A stretch of DNA of 64,000 bases from Micropruina sp. (GTDB taxonomy: Bacteria > Actinomycetota > Actinomycetes > Propionibacteriales > Propionibacteriaceae): contig JADJTO010000010.1 in the NCBI GenBank assembly GCA_016711105.1, positions 1 through 64,000 on the forward strand, given 5' to 3'. Under the pieces are notes generated by a model. The model was not told the DNA's origin. It saw nothing but the letters and a program-made list of their open reading frames with translations, and did not search any database. Made by a program: the position numbers and the translations under genes. Below, one piece after another: positions 1-10,367 of the stretch (its first letter is position 1; each line of letters starts with the position of its first letter).

Positions 1-132
1 ATCGGAACCACGTTGTTCACCGTCGCCGTCGCCCACCTGTGGCTCGTCGGTGGTTTCGCCAGCCGACCCGTACCGGATGATCAGAACATCAGCGGGTCGA
101 GTGCGGCCGCGATGAACACGATGGCCAAGTAA
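1..132 (+). CDS. 3' end of an unidentified gene (partial)
   Basis: Frame 1 is open from the window edge to a TAA at 130-132. It encodes a short hydrophobic stretch (LFTVAVAHLWLVGG) followed by a polar tail, which could be the end of a membrane protein. It would overlap the convergent ctaB 3' end by about 50 bases, which weakens the case; frame 3 instead stops at 78-80, just before ctaB. In many actinobacteria a heme A synthase (ctaA) lies near ctaB, but these residues do not let me assign it. Confidence 0.3.
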   Translation: MGTTLFTVAVAHLWLVGGFASRPVPDDQNISGSSAAAMNTMAK

Positions 133-1028
133 CTGTTCGAGAGGTGAAAGAGCCGCATCGGCTTCAGGTCGGCGTCGACCTTGCCAGCCAGGGCCCGGCG
201 CAACAGCTGGACTGACTCGACGATCATGACGACCCCAGACAGCGCCGCCACCACCGGGTAGAGCCAGCCCGTACCGGCCACCGGCCACAGAAGCAGGCTG
301 ACCGCGACGGTGATCACGGTGTAAATCAGGATCCGCCAGGACACGGGGGCCGGCTCCATGACCACCGGCAGCATGGGCACGTGGGCTGCTTTGTAGTCCT
401 CGCGGTAGCGGAAGGCCAACGCCCAGGTATGCGGCGGCGTCCAGAAGAAGACGATCAGGAACAGGACGATCGGCGGCCAAGCCACCGACCCGGTCACGGC
501 CGTCCACCCGATCAGCGGGGGGAAACAGCCCGCGATCCCACCCCAAACGATGTTCTGCGACGTACGGCGCTTCAGGGCAAGGGTGTAGACGAAGACGTAG
601 TAGGCGTTCGCGACCAGTGGCGAGCGCGGCCGAGGAACCGTTGGGTCCCCAAATCCCATGACGAGTGCCGCGATGACGCCCAGGACGACCCCGAAGGCGA
701 AGGCGCGGGGCCTGGTGACCTGGCCCAACGCCATCGGCCGACGCCGCGTCCGACGCATCGAGGAGTCGATATCGGCGTCCAACACCGAGTTGAACACGTT
801 CGCCGACCCGGCCGCTGCCGTCCCGCCGAGGAGCGTCCACAAGACCAGGTCAGCCGGCGGCAAACCGCCCGCGGCGAGGAACATCGCCGGCACGGTGGTC
901 ACCAGGAGCAGCTCGATGATGCGAGGTTTGGTCAGCGCGACGTAGGCCAAGAGCACCTCGATGCCCGATCGTCCGAGCACGGCGTCGGCGTCGTGGGTGC
1001 TCGGTTCGGTCGTCGGACTCAGATGAAT
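81..1028 (-). CDS. ctaB: protoheme IX farnesyltransferase (heme O synthase)
   Basis: This UbiA-family membrane prenyltransferase converts heme B to heme O for cytochrome oxidase assembly. Visible hallmarks are the N-terminal TKPRIIELLL segment, the first aspartate-rich motif DADIDSSMRRTRRRP, YVFVYTLALKRRTSQN, WGGIAGCFPPLIGW and FWTPPHTWALA, with about eight membrane helices. The start is uncertain: GGAAGG lies 7 bases before an ATT at 1028, a CTG follows at 1022, and the first in-frame GTG (about 980) has no clear ribosome site. The frame stays open upstream to about 1547, but that part is antisense to zwf and not real. Residues DPTVPRPRSP, in a loop that should be hydrophobic, look like a short out-of-frame patch (bases about 612-650) between two compensating indels. 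It is divergent from zwf. Confidence 0.88.
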   Translation of the reverse strand: MHLSPTTEPSTHDADAVLGRSGIEVLLAYVALTKPRIIELLLVTTVPAMFLAAGGLPPADLVLWTLLGGTAAAGSANVFNSVLDADIDSSMRRTRRRPMALGQVTRPRAFAFGVVLGVIAALVMGFGDPTVPRPRSPLVANAYYVFVYTLALKRRTSQNIVWGGIAGCFPPLIGWTAVTGSVAWPPIVLFLIVFFWTPPHTWALAFRYREDYKAAHVPMLPVVMEPAPVSWRILIYTVITVAVSLLLWPVAGTGWLYPVVAALSGVVMIVESVQLLRRALAGKVDADLKPMRLFHLSNSYLAIVFIAAALDPLMF

Positions 1029-1160
1029 GTCAGTGCCTTCCGGGTGAACGTTGGAGCAGTCTAACCCGAACCGCTCCGGCTGGGGCCTTACCGGCCTACA
1101 GTCTGGGAGCCGGTCCGGACTCCGATTGCATCGACCCACGGGCGCGAGACGATCTACAGC

Positions 1161-2694
1161 GTGACCGCCAAAGCTCCCGTCAACCCGTTGCGCGACCCGC
1201 AAGACCGACGACTCCCCCGGATCGCCGGCCCTTGCGTGCTGGTGCTCTTTGGGGTGACCGGCGATCTGTCCCGGAAGAAGCTGATGCCGGCCATCTACGA
1301 TCTGGCCAACCGGGGGCTCCTTCCCCCCGGCTTCGGCCTGGTCGGATTTGCCCGTCGCGACTGGGCCACCCAGGACTTCGCCCAGATCGTCCACGACGCG
1401 GTCAAGGAACGCGCGCACGCCGTTCCGCGAAGAGGTCTGGCAACAGCTTCTGGAGGGAATCCGCTTCGTCGCCGGCGACTTCACCGATGAGGCCGCCTTC
1501 GCCACGCTCAAGGACACGCTGCAGGAGCTGGATGAAGCCCAAGGCACCGGCGGAAACCACGCCTTCTACCTCTCGGTTCCGCCGAAGGCGTTCGACCTGG
1601 TCATCTCCCAGCTGAAGAAGCAGGGCATGACCAAGTCGGTCAAGGGGGCCTGGAGCCGCGTGGTGATCGAGAAGCCGTTCGGCCACGACCTTGCCAGTGC
1701 GCAGGTGCTGGAACGGCAGGTCTCCTCGGCCTTCGACAGCCAGTCGGTCTTCCGGATCGACCACTACCTGGGCAAGGAGACCGTGCAGAACATGCTGGCG
1801 CTGCGATTCGCGAACCAGTTGTTCGAGCCGATCTGGAACCGCAACTACATCGACCATGTGCAGATCACGATGGCCGAGGACATCGGGATCGGCGGCCGGG
1901 CGGGCTACTACGACGGCATCGGCGCTGCCCGGGACGTGATCCAGAACCACCTCCTGCAACTGCTCGCCCTGACCGCGATGGAAGAGCCCACCTCCTTTGA
2001 CGCAGCCCAGCTGCGAACCGAGAAGCAAAAGGTGCTGGCCGCCGCTCGTCCGCCCAGGGACATCGCGGCGCACACGGCCCGCGGGCAGTACCGGGGCGGG
2101 TGGGCAGGCGGGCGGCAGGTGCTCGGCTACCTGGAGGAGGAGGGCATCGATCAGGCCTCGCAGACCGAGACCTACGCCGCCATCCGGGTCGACATCGATA
2201 ACCGCCGCTGGGCCGGCGTGCCCTTCTATCTGCGGACGGCCAAACGGATGCCGAGGCGGGTGACCGAGGTGGCGCTGAACCTGCGCCGTGCCCCGCACCT
2301 GCCGTTCACCCACAACGACATCGAAGCCTTGGGGACCAACGCCCTGGTGATGCGGATCCAGCCCGACGAGGGAATCACGCTGCGCTTCGGGGCCAAGGTC
2401 CCGGCCACGCTGATGGAGATTCGGGATGTGACGATGGACTTCGCCTACGGCAACTCGTTCGCCGAATCGAGCCCCGAGGCCTACGAGCGACTGATCCTGG
2501 ACGTGCTGCTCGGCGACCCGCCACTGTTCCCCCAGCATGAGGAGGTGGAGCTGTCCTGGAAGATCCTCGATCCGATCCTGGACTTCTGGGCCGACATCGA
2601 CACCCAACCCGAGGGGTACGCTTCGGGTTCCTGGGGGCCGGAGTCGGGCCGGGCGATGCTCGCTCGTGACGGCTTCGTCTGGCGCAGGCCATAG
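1161..2694 (+). CDS. zwf: glucose-6-phosphate dehydrogenase, frameshifted in this sequence
   Basis: Oxidises glucose-6-phosphate to 6-phosphogluconolactone with reduction of NADP, the first step of the oxidative pentose phosphate pathway. The N-terminal part (GTG start at 1161) has the nucleotide-binding FGVTGDLSRKK motif. The rest, in another frame, has the substrate-binding signature RIDHYLGKETVQN, then QITMAEDIGIGGRAGYYD and FYLRTAKRMPRRVTEV. The frames join in a CG-dinucleotide run at about 1411-1417, where adding one CG pair would give a continuous VKERARTPFREEVW. Corrected length is about 510 residues, normal for the family. A TACAGT at about 1096 may be the -10 element. opcA follows after 13 bases. 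Tkt and tal, which often precede zwf in actinobacteria, are absent here. Confidence 0.93.
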
Positions 2695-2707
2695 GAAAGG
2701 AGTCGCC

Positions 2708-3652
2708 GTGATCATCAACGTCCCCGACACCACGGCAACCGGAGTGCACATGGCGCTGGTCAAGGCCCGACACAGCGTCGGTGTGGCCAGCAGCATGGTG
2801 TTCACCCTGCTCGTGGTTGCCGACCTCCGGAACTACGACGATGTCTTCAACGCCTGCAAGGACGCCGGCCGCGAACACCCGTCCCGGATCATCCTGATCA
2901 CCAACGGCCTGTCCGCAAGCAGCCGGATGGACGCCGAGATTCACCTGGGTGAAGAGGTGCCAGGTGAGATCATCTCGCTCCGCTTCCACGGCGAGATGGT
3001 GAACCATCGCGACTCGGTCGTGCTGGCCCTACTGCTGCCGGATTCGCCGGTGGTGGCCTGGTGGCCCGGTAAGTCGCCGGACAAGCCCGGCGACGACCCG
3101 ATCGGCGCCCTCGCCACCCGGCGGATCACTGACGCCATGGGGGCCTCGAACCCGCTTCGCGCGCTCGAAACCCGGGCCCGGAACTACTCCCCCGGCGACA
3201 CCGACCTCACCTGGACGCGCCTCACCCCCTGGCGGGCGCTGTTGGCCGCTGCGGTGGAGCAGTACCCCGCGACGATCGCCGACGTCACTGTCACGTCTGC
3301 GGCCAATAACGCCTCAGGGATGCTGCTCGCCGCCTGGCTGGAGGACCGGCTGAAGTGCACAGTGGTGCGCTCCGAAAGCACGACGGGCCTTGGGATCACC
3401 CAAGTACGGATGAATACGTCCAAGGGAGACATCACGATTTCTCGCGAAGACGGACGGATGGCCACGTTCTCCGCCCCCGGTCTCCCCCGCCGCGTCGTCG
3501 CCCTGCGCCGCCGGGAGTTGAACGCCCTGATCACCGAGGAACTACGCCGGATCGATGTCGATGACATCTTCGCCGCCTCGATGCGCTGTCTGGTGCAGCG
3601 CTGCGAACGGCCCGCTGACCCGGTGGGGATCGTCGCGAAGGCCTCTGGATGA
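2708..3652 (+). CDS. opcA: glucose-6-phosphate dehydrogenase assembly protein OpcA
   Basis: OpcA is the activator and assembly partner of Zwf in actinobacteria and cyanobacteria. The 314-residue protein matches the family along its length: SVGVASSMVFTLLVVAD near the start, then GEMVNHRDSVVLALLLPDSP, VVAWWPGK, TDLTWTRLTPWR and SMRCLVQRCER near the end. The GTG at 2708 is chosen because AAAGGAG lies a few bases upstream. It sits between zwf and pgl, and its TGA overlaps the pgl ATG by four bases, so the three genes form one operon. Confidence 0.95.
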   Translation: MIINVPDTTATGVHMALVKARHSVGVASSMVFTLLVVADLRNYDDVFNACKDAGREHPSRIILITNGLSASSRMDAEIHLGEEVPGEIISLRFHGEMVNHRDSVVLALLLPDSPVVAWWPGKSPDKPGDDPIGALATRRITDAMGASNPLRALETRARNYSPGDTDLTWTRLTPWRALLAAAVEQYPATIADVTVTSAANNASGMLLAAWLEDRLKCTVVRSESTTGLGITQVRMNTSKGDITISREDGRMATFSAPGLPRRVVALRRRELNALITEELRRIDVDDIFAASMRCLVQRCERPADPVGIVAKASG

Positions 3653-4377
3653 TCGAGCGAGTACATCAGTACCGCGGCCCGGACGAGTTGGCAGACCACG
3701 TCGCCGCCCGGTTGTTGGCACGTCTGATCGAGTTGCAGCGAGGCGGCAGGGTGGCGCAGCTCTGCCTCACCGGCGGCCGGATCGCCACCCAGATCTACAC
3801 TCGACTGGGCGTTCTGGTGGGCGACTCCGACCTTGATCCAGGCCGGCTGGAGTTGTGGTGGGGCGACGAACGGTTCGTGCCGACTGATGACCCTGAGCGC
3901 AACGCTGGGCCGACGCTGGCCTTGTTGGCCGGCCACTTTCCGCTTGACCCGAGCCGTACCCATCCCATGCCCGCGGCGGACGGACTGATCGACGCCGGCG
4001 CCTCCGCAGCCACCTATGCCAAGGAGTTGGGCGGAACAGTCTTCGACATCTGCCTGCTTGGTGTTGGTCCGGACGGCCACGTCGCCTCGATCTTCCCGGG
4101 CCACCCGTCCTTCGAGCCCACCAACCAGGCCGTGATCGGCGTCAGCGATTCTCCCAAGCCACCCGCGGAACGAATCAGTCTGAGCGTGCCGACGTTGGCG
4201 GCGTCACGCGAAGTGTGGTTCCTCGTGGTCGGCGCCGACAAAGCGGACGCGGTCAGCCTTGGGCTGGCTGGGGACCTCGCCGTTCCGGCGGGGGTGGTTC
4301 GAGGCCGTGAGCTGACCCTGTGGTTCGTGGATCGGGCCGCGGCGGTTCAGCTGCCCTACTTTGAATGCTCGCTCTAG
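3649..4377 (+). CDS. pgl: 6-phosphogluconolactonase
   Basis: Hydrolyses 6-phosphogluconolactone to 6-phosphogluconate. The 242-residue protein has the NagB/Pgl isomerase-like fold with LCLTGGRIATQIYTRL, WWGDERFVPTDDPERN and the conserved ICLLGVGPDGHVASIFPGH. Its ATG overlaps the opcA stop (ATGA), so translation is probably coupled. It is the last gene of the zwf operon; an imperfect GC hairpin at about 4385-4413 lies between it and the convergent rbpA. Confidence 0.95.
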   Translation: MIERVHQYRGPDELADHVAARLLARLIELQRGGRVAQLCLTGGRIATQIYTRLGVLVGDSDLDPGRLELWWGDERFVPTDDPERNAGPTLALLAGHFPLDPSRTHPMPAADGLIDAGASAATYAKELGGTVFDICLLGVGPDGHVASIFPGHPSFEPTNQAVIGVSDSPKPPAERISLSVPTLAASREVWFLVVGADKADAVSLGLAGDLAVPAGVVRGRELTLWFVDRAAAVQLPYFECSL

Positions 4378-4409
4378 AAGCCAACTGACGCCCCGTGGCG
4401 GGCCCGGGG

Positions 4410-4766
4410 TCAGTAGATGACCTCGCCCTTGGCCCGACGCGCTCTGAGGCCCTCCAGAGCCTCGGCCAGGATGGCGGTGGCTTCGGCGTCGCTGCGCCGC
4501 TCCTTCACGTACGCGAGGTGCGTCTTGTAGGGCTGGATCTTCGGCGGGGGCGGCGGGTTCTCCGAGTCCAGGTTGGCCGGCAAGCCACACCGCGGGCAGT
4601 CCCACACCTCAGGCACGACCGCCTCGGCGGCGAACGCCGGCCGCGTCTCGTGCCCGTTGGAGCAGAAGTAGGAGACGTACAGCCGCGGGGCGGCATCGCC
4701 CCGCTCGGCCTCGCCCATCGGGCCCGCACCAACACGGCTGCCTCGAATCGCACTACCACCAGCCAC
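4410..4766 (-). CDS. rbpA: RNA polymerase-binding protein RbpA
   Basis: Actinobacteria-specific transcription factor that binds the principal sigma factor and stabilises the open complex. The 118-residue protein carries the IRGSRVGAG segment near the start, a zinc-binding core (YFCSNGHE followed by WDCPRCGLPA), and the C-terminal sigma-interacting region KTHLAYVKERRSDAEA. The GTG at 4766 is supported by AAGGAG eight bases upstream. It is monocistronic and convergent with pgl. Confidence 0.95.
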   Translation of the reverse strand: MAGGSAIRGSRVGAGPMGEAERGDAAPRLYVSYFCSNGHETRPAFAAEAVVPEVWDCPRCGLPANLDSENPPPPPKIQPYKTHLAYVKERRSDAEATAILAEALEGLRARRAKGEVIY

Positions 4767-4809
4767 CTGGGTTACTCCTTGTCAGTGATCCGTTGAGGAT
4801 GCAGGGCCG

Positions 4810-5073
4810 TCAGCCCAAGATCCCGTAATCGGGGAAGAAACGGTAGAGGACCAACAAGCCGATGATGCAGGCCAGCCAGAGCAGGCCAACGATCACGGTG
4901 AGCCGGTCGAGATTGCGCTCAGCCATGGAGACGCCACCCATGGAGCTGGACATGCCGCCTCCGAACAGGTCGGACATGCCACCGCCCCTGCCCTTGTGCA
5001 GCAAGATGAAGAGGGCGAGGGTGACGCTGGTGATGATCAGAACGATGGAGAGTGTCAAGATCGGCCACGTCAT
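4810..5073 (-). CDS. secG: preprotein translocase subunit SecG
   Basis: Small subunit of the SecYEG translocon in the cytoplasmic membrane. The 87-residue protein has two membrane helices (about residues 2-23 and 55-77) around the conserved cytoplasmic loop LLHKGRGGGMSDLFGGG. I start at the ATG giving MTWPIL, the usual N-terminus; an in-frame ATG six codons upstream is possible. It lies downstream of gap-pgk-tpiA, separated by a hairpin at about 5162-5192, so it may have its own promoter. Confidence 0.93.
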   Translation of the reverse strand: MTWPILTLSIVLIITSVTLALFILLHKGRGGGMSDLFGGGMSSSMGGVSMAERNLDRLTVIVGLLWLACIIGLLVLYRFFPDYGILG

Positions 5074-5161
5074 CAGAGGCAGAAGAATCACGGGCAGAAT
5101 CCTAACTCACCGCTCCCGAAAAACCGCATCCGACCAAGTCAGCGGCCACAGGACGGCGAAT

Positions 5162-5192
5162 TGCCCGTGCCCGCCAGCGGCGGACACGGGCA
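5162..5192 (-). terminator. hairpin between tpiA and secG
   Basis: A 14-bp stem with one G.U pair (TGCCCGTGCCCGCC against GGCGGACACGGGCA) around a 3-base loop, about 20 bases past the tpiA stop. There is no strong T-tract after it, so termination may be partial. Confidence 0.5.
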
Positions 5193-5211
5193 CAACCCGA
5201 ACCCTGGAGGG

Positions 5212-5996
5212 TCAGGCGACCTTGGTGTAGAAGGTCACAATCGCCGCGAACTCGTCCGCGTTGAGGCTGGCACCGCCAACCAGAGCGCCGTCCACATCAG
5301 GCTTGGCCATGATGTCGACGATGTTGTTCGCCTTGACCGAGCCGCCGTACTGGATCCGCACCTTGTCGGCCGCCTCGTCGCCAAAAGTCTCCCGCACCCG
5401 GACGCGGATCGCTCCGCACACCTCCTGAGCGTCCTCGGGGTTGCCACCTCACCGGTACCAATGGCCCAGACCGGCTCGTAGGCGATCACCAGACCGCCCA
5501 CCTGCTCCGGGCTGAGGCCCTCCAGGCAGCCGTCGACCTGCGCCAACACGTGCGCGACCTGGGTGCCCGCCTTGCGGATCTCCAGCACCTCGCCACAGCA
5601 GACGATCGGCGTCATGGACGTGGTCAGGATCTGCTTGGTCTTGGCGTTGATCAGAGCATCGGTCTCGCCGTGGTACTCACGACGCTCCGAGTGCCCCACG
5701 ACGACGTAGGCGCAATGCAGCTTGGCCAGCTGGCCGACCGAAATCTCTCCGGTGTAGGCGCCCGAGGCGTGTACCGAGACGTCCTGAGCCCCGTACTTGA
5801 TCGGGAGGTTGTCGCCCTCGACCAGGGTCTGCACGGTGCGCAGATTGGTGTAAGAGACCATCACGGCGCACTCTGACTTGGTCGGGTCGTACTTGGCGTC
5901 GGCCAGCGTCCAGGCCAGCTTCTGCACGAGTCCGGCAGCCTCGACATGGTCGAGGTTGAGCTTCCAGTTACCGGCCATCAACGGTGTGCGACCCAT
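5212..5996 (-). CDS. tpiA: triosephosphate isomerase, frameshifted in this sequence
   Basis: Interconverts dihydroxyacetone phosphate and glyceraldehyde-3-phosphate. MAGNWKLN near the start, the VVGHSERREY catalytic-histidine motif, the catalytic-glutamate motif AYEPVWAIGTG and, in another frame, the phosphate-binding IQYGGSVKANN and DGALVGGASL are all seen. The frame changes at a G4 run (5437-5440); one added base restores VATPEDAQEVCGAIR. Corrected length is about 261 residues. The start lies directly after the pgk stop (TGACATG), so it is co-transcribed with gap and pgk. Confidence 0.93.
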
Positions 5997-5997
5997 G

Positions 5998-7194
5998 TCA
6001 GTTCCCTTCGTCCAGCACGGCGATGCCGGGCAGTTCTTTGCCTTCGAGGTATTCCAGTGACGCGCCGCCACCGGTGGAAATGTGTCCGAACTGGTCGTCA
6101 CTGAAGCCCAGTTGGCGGACAGCAGCAGCTGAGTCACCGCCGCCGACGACGGTCAGCCCCTCACACTCGGTCAGCGCCTGCGCAACGGCAAGCGTGCCGC
6201 CGGCGAACAACTCCATCTCGAACACCCCCATCGGACCGTTCCAGAAGACCGTCTTGGCACCTCGGATCGCGTCGGCATAGGCCTTGGCGGTCTCCGGGCC
6301 GATGTCGAGGCCCATCTGGTCTGCAGGGATGTCATCGATGCCGACCACGGTCGCCGGACCATCGGGGCCGAACGCCGGGGCGACCACGACATCGGTCGGC
6401 AGCAGGATCTGCTTGCCGGCGGCCGCGGCTTGAACGACATAGTCGGCCACAACGTCCAGCTTCTCGGCGTCGAGCAGGGAGTTACCAATCTCCTTGCCCT
6501 GGGCCTTCAGGAACGTGTACGCCATCCCTCCACCAATCACCAGGGTGTCGGCGGTCTTCAGCAGGTTGTCGATGACCGCGAGCTTGTCGGCCACCTTGGC
6601 GCCGCCGAGCACGACCACATAGGGACGCTCGGGGGTCACGGTCAACTGCCGGAGGACGTCAACTTCCTTCTTCACCAGCGACCCCATGGCCGCCGGCGCG
6701 GATTTGGCCACGTCGTAGACGGACGCCTGCTTGCGGTGGACCACGCCGAAACCATCGGAGACGAAGACGTCGGCCATGGCGGCGAACTTCTCGGCCAAGG
6801 CCACGCGCTCGGCCTCGACCTTGGAGGTCTCGCCCGGCTCGAAGCGGACGTTCTCCAGCACGGCGATCTCACCGTCGGCGAGGCCGGCCACCGTGGCGGC
6901 AGCTGAGTCGCCGACGACATCGGTGGCCACCTTCACGGTGGAACCGATCAGCTCGCCCAGCCGCTGGGCGGCCGGGGCGATCGAGTACTTCGCCTCCGGC
7001 GCGCCCTTGGGGCGGCCGAGGTGAGCCAGCACGATGACCTTGGCCCCGGCGTCTCGCAACGCCGTCAGGGTCGGCAACGCGGCCCGGATGCGACCGTCAT
7101 CGGTGATGGTGACACCATCGAGCGGCACATTGAAATCGCAACGGATCAAGACCCGCTTGCCTTGCAGATCACCAAGATCTTGGACTGACTTCAC
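5998..7194 (-). CDS. pgk: phosphoglycerate kinase
   Basis: Transfers a phosphate between 1,3-bisphosphoglycerate and ADP in glycolysis. Full length at 398 residues: RVLIRCDFNVPLDG at the N-terminus, LAHLGRPKG, ENVRFEPGE, VVLGGAKVADK, the nucleotide-binding FWNGPMGVFE and the C-terminal HISTGGGASLEYLEGKELPG. It is flanked by gap upstream and tpiA immediately downstream, the usual lower-glycolysis operon. Confidence 0.97.
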   Translation of the reverse strand: MKSVQDLGDLQGKRVLIRCDFNVPLDGVTITDDGRIRAALPTLTALRDAGAKVIVLAHLGRPKGAPEAKYSIAPAAQRLGELIGSTVKVATDVVGDSAAATVAGLADGEIAVLENVRFEPGETSKVEAERVALAEKFAAMADVFVSDGFGVVHRKQASVYDVAKSAPAAMGSLVKKEVDVLRQLTVTPERPYVVVLGGAKVADKLAVIDNLLKTADTLVIGGGMAYTFLKAQGKEIGNSLLDAEKLDVVADYVVQAAAAGKQILLPTDVVVAPAFGPDGPATVVGIDDIPADQMGLDIGPETAKAYADAIRGAKTVFWNGPMGVFEMELFAGGTLAVAQALTECEGLTVVGGGDSAAAVRQLGFSDDQFGHISTGGGASLEYLEGKELPGIAVLDEGN

Positions 7195-7233
7195 CGTCGG
7201 CCTTCCTTCTTCACTTGTTGGTGTTGTGGACGA

Positions 7234-8238
<1,005 letters not shown>

Positions 8239-8388
8239 GAATGGTTCCCCTTCTTGGGAGTTGTTGCCCGCAGGCTCAGGCAGGGTGGACACCCCCACTC
8301 TAACCAAAAATTCTGCCACCGCTACGTGATCTGACTACGGTTTGGACACACTCGGGCGACATCCCCTACAACGCGTAGTGGAAGCCCC

Positions 8389-9374
8389 TCAGTCGCGGTC
8401 GTCGAGCATTTCTGCGCTCAGATTTGCGTCCGTACCCGGGATGCCCAGGTCGTGCGCTCGCTTGTCTGCGGTGGCCAGCAAGCGCCTGATTCGACCGGCC
8501 ACCGCGTCCTTGGTCAGCGGTGGTGTGTGCAACTGGCCGAGTTCCTCCAAGCTGGACTGCTTGTTCTCCAGCCTGAGCAGCCCAGCCATCTTGAGATGGT
8601 CGGGGATGTCCTCGCCGAGGATCAGCAGCGCCCGCTCGACCCGCGCTCCGGCCGCGACCGCAGCACGCGCAGAGCGGCGCAGGTTGGCGTCGTCGAAGTT
8701 GGCCAGCCGGTTGGCCGAGGCACGCACCTCCCGGCGCATCCGTCGGTCTTCCCAAGCGAGCAGTGACTCGTGGGCTCCCAGGCGGGTGAGCATGGCTGCG
8801 ATCGCATCCCCATCCCTGATCACCACCCGATCCACGTTGCGCACCTCACGCGCCTTGGCTGTGATCCCGAGCCGACGGGCTGCCCCGACCAGGGCCAAGG
8901 CTGCCTCCGAACCGGGGCACGTGATCTCCATCGCCATCGACCTGCCCGGTTCAGTCAGGGACCCGTGCGCCAGGAAGGCACCGCGCCAGGCGGCGACGGC
9001 GATGTCGAGCCCCCGCTCACCACAGCGGAGGGAAGACCGCGCACCGGGCGCCCCCGGGAATCAACCAACCCGGTCTGCCGAGCCAGCGAGTCGCCGTCCC
9101 GGATCAACCGCACCACGTACCGAGTGCCGCGGCGCAGGCCGGTGCTGGAGATCACCACGAACTCGGAGGTGAACCCGAAGAGGTCGCTGATCGCGGTCCG
9201 CAAGCGTCGAGCCGCCGCGCCCGTGTCCAGTTCGGCCTCCACGACGATCCGACCTCCGGCGAGGTGCAACCCACCAGCGAAGCGGAGGGTTGCGGCCACC
9301 TCGGCCCGGCGAGCCGCGGGCTTGGTGACCGGGATGGTGGCCAGTTCCGCTTTGACCTGCTGCGTCATAGCCAT
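8389..9374 (-). CDS. whiA: WhiA sporulation/division regulator, frameshifted in this sequence
   Basis: DNA-binding protein with a degenerate LAGLIDADG-like N-terminal domain and a helix-turn-helix C-terminal domain, known in Gram-positives for control of division and, in Streptomyces, sporulation. The N-terminal frame begins MAMTQQVKAELATIPV and includes RAEVAATLRFAGGL; the C-terminal frame has TCPGSEAALALVGAARRLG and PPLTKDAVAGRIRRLLA. They join at a C5 run (9010-9014), where one added base restores a continuous SGGLDIAVAAW. Corrected length is about 328 residues. It follows yvcK and rapZ, its usual partners. Confidence 0.92.
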
Positions 9375-9413
9375 GAATGTCATCCTCACAATGCGGGGTT
9401 GCTACGTCAAACC

Positions 9414-10367
9414 TTAGACGCCGAGCAATTCGGCGTAGACGGCGGCCAGGCGGTACGGGTCATGCCGGGGCGAGCCGTCCCGCATGCGGACGTCCTCCAC
9501 CACCAGTCGTGCCCCCAGGGACGCCGCGAACGCCTCCAGGTGGGTGTCGCCGGCGGCGAAGGTGGGGTCGACGACAACCAGGTCGAGCCGTAGTTCGGGC
9601 GCGTGCTCGGCCAGCACCTCCAGGTGCCGCGACGCCGAGAGCCCGTCCGTCTCGTCGGCCGGGATCAGATTCATGGTGAGGATGCGCCGAGCCGGGGAGG
9701 CGTGAATCGCTGCCGCCAACTCCGGCACCAGCAGGTGCGGAATGACCGAGGTGAACCAGGAACCGGGGCCGAAGATCAGGAAGTCCGCCTCCGCCACGCT
9801 GGCGATGACCTCAGGCCGGCAGGGTGGATTCTCCGGCACCAGCCGCACCGAGAGCACCTCCCCCTTGACCTTGGCAACCTTCGCCTGTCCACGGACCAGG
9901 CTCAGTTCGTCCGGGCGGTCGGGGTCGGCCCCGATCACGTCGGCCTCGATCACCAGAGGCACCGCGGCCATCGGGAGCACGCGGCCCTGAACGTGTAGTA
10001 GGGAGGCGACCAGATCCAGGCCTGCCACCGGGTCGGCCAGCCGCCCCCAGAGCCCGGCGATCAGCAGATTGCCGATGGCGTGCCCGGCCAACGGCCCAGA
10101 GCCAGGGAACCGCGACTGCAGGACGTCCGCCCAGGTGCGACCGACCTCGTCACTCCCGCAGAGCGCCGCCAACGCCATCCGCAGATCTCCTGGCGGCAGA
10201 ATGTCGAACTCGTCGCGCAGTCGCCCCGAGGAGCCCCCGTCGTCGGCCACGGTGACGACGGCGGTCAGCCGGTGGGTGAGGAGTCGCAGCGCAGCGAGCG
10301 TGGCGGCAAGCCCGTGACCACCGCCGAAGGCCGTCACCGCCGGTAACGGACCCTCGCGAGGGGTCAT
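9414..10367 (-). CDS. yvcK: YvcK/CofD-like gluconeogenesis factor
   Basis: Uridine diphosphate sugar-binding protein of the YvcK family, linked to cell-wall and carbon balance; the exact biochemical role is not settled. The 317-residue protein shows AFGGGHGLAATLAALR, TAVVTVADDGGSSGRLR, GHAIGNLLIAGL and FGPGSWFTSVIPHLL. The ATG overlaps the rapZ stop (ATGA), so the two are translationally coupled; whiA follows after 39 bases. Confidence 0.93.
   Translation of the reverse strand: MTPREGPLPAVTAFGGGHGLAATLAALRLLTHRLTAVVTVADDGGSSGRLRDEFDILPPGDLRMALAALCGSDEVGRTWADVLQSRFPGSGPLAGHAIGNLLIAGLWGRLADPVAGLDLVASLLHVQGRVLPMAAVPLVIEADVIGADPDRPDELSLVRGQAKVAKVKGEVLSVRLVPENPPCRPEVIASVAEADFLIFGPGSWFTSVIPHLLVPELAAAIHASPARRILTMNLIPADETDGLSASRHLEVLAEHAPELRLDLVVVDPTFAAGDTHLEAFAASLGARLVVEDVRMRDGSPRHDPYRLAAVYAELLGV

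Noticed and set aside
1029..1547. N-terminal extension of ctaB
   Set aside because: The upstream open frame is antisense to zwf and shows no conserved sequence.
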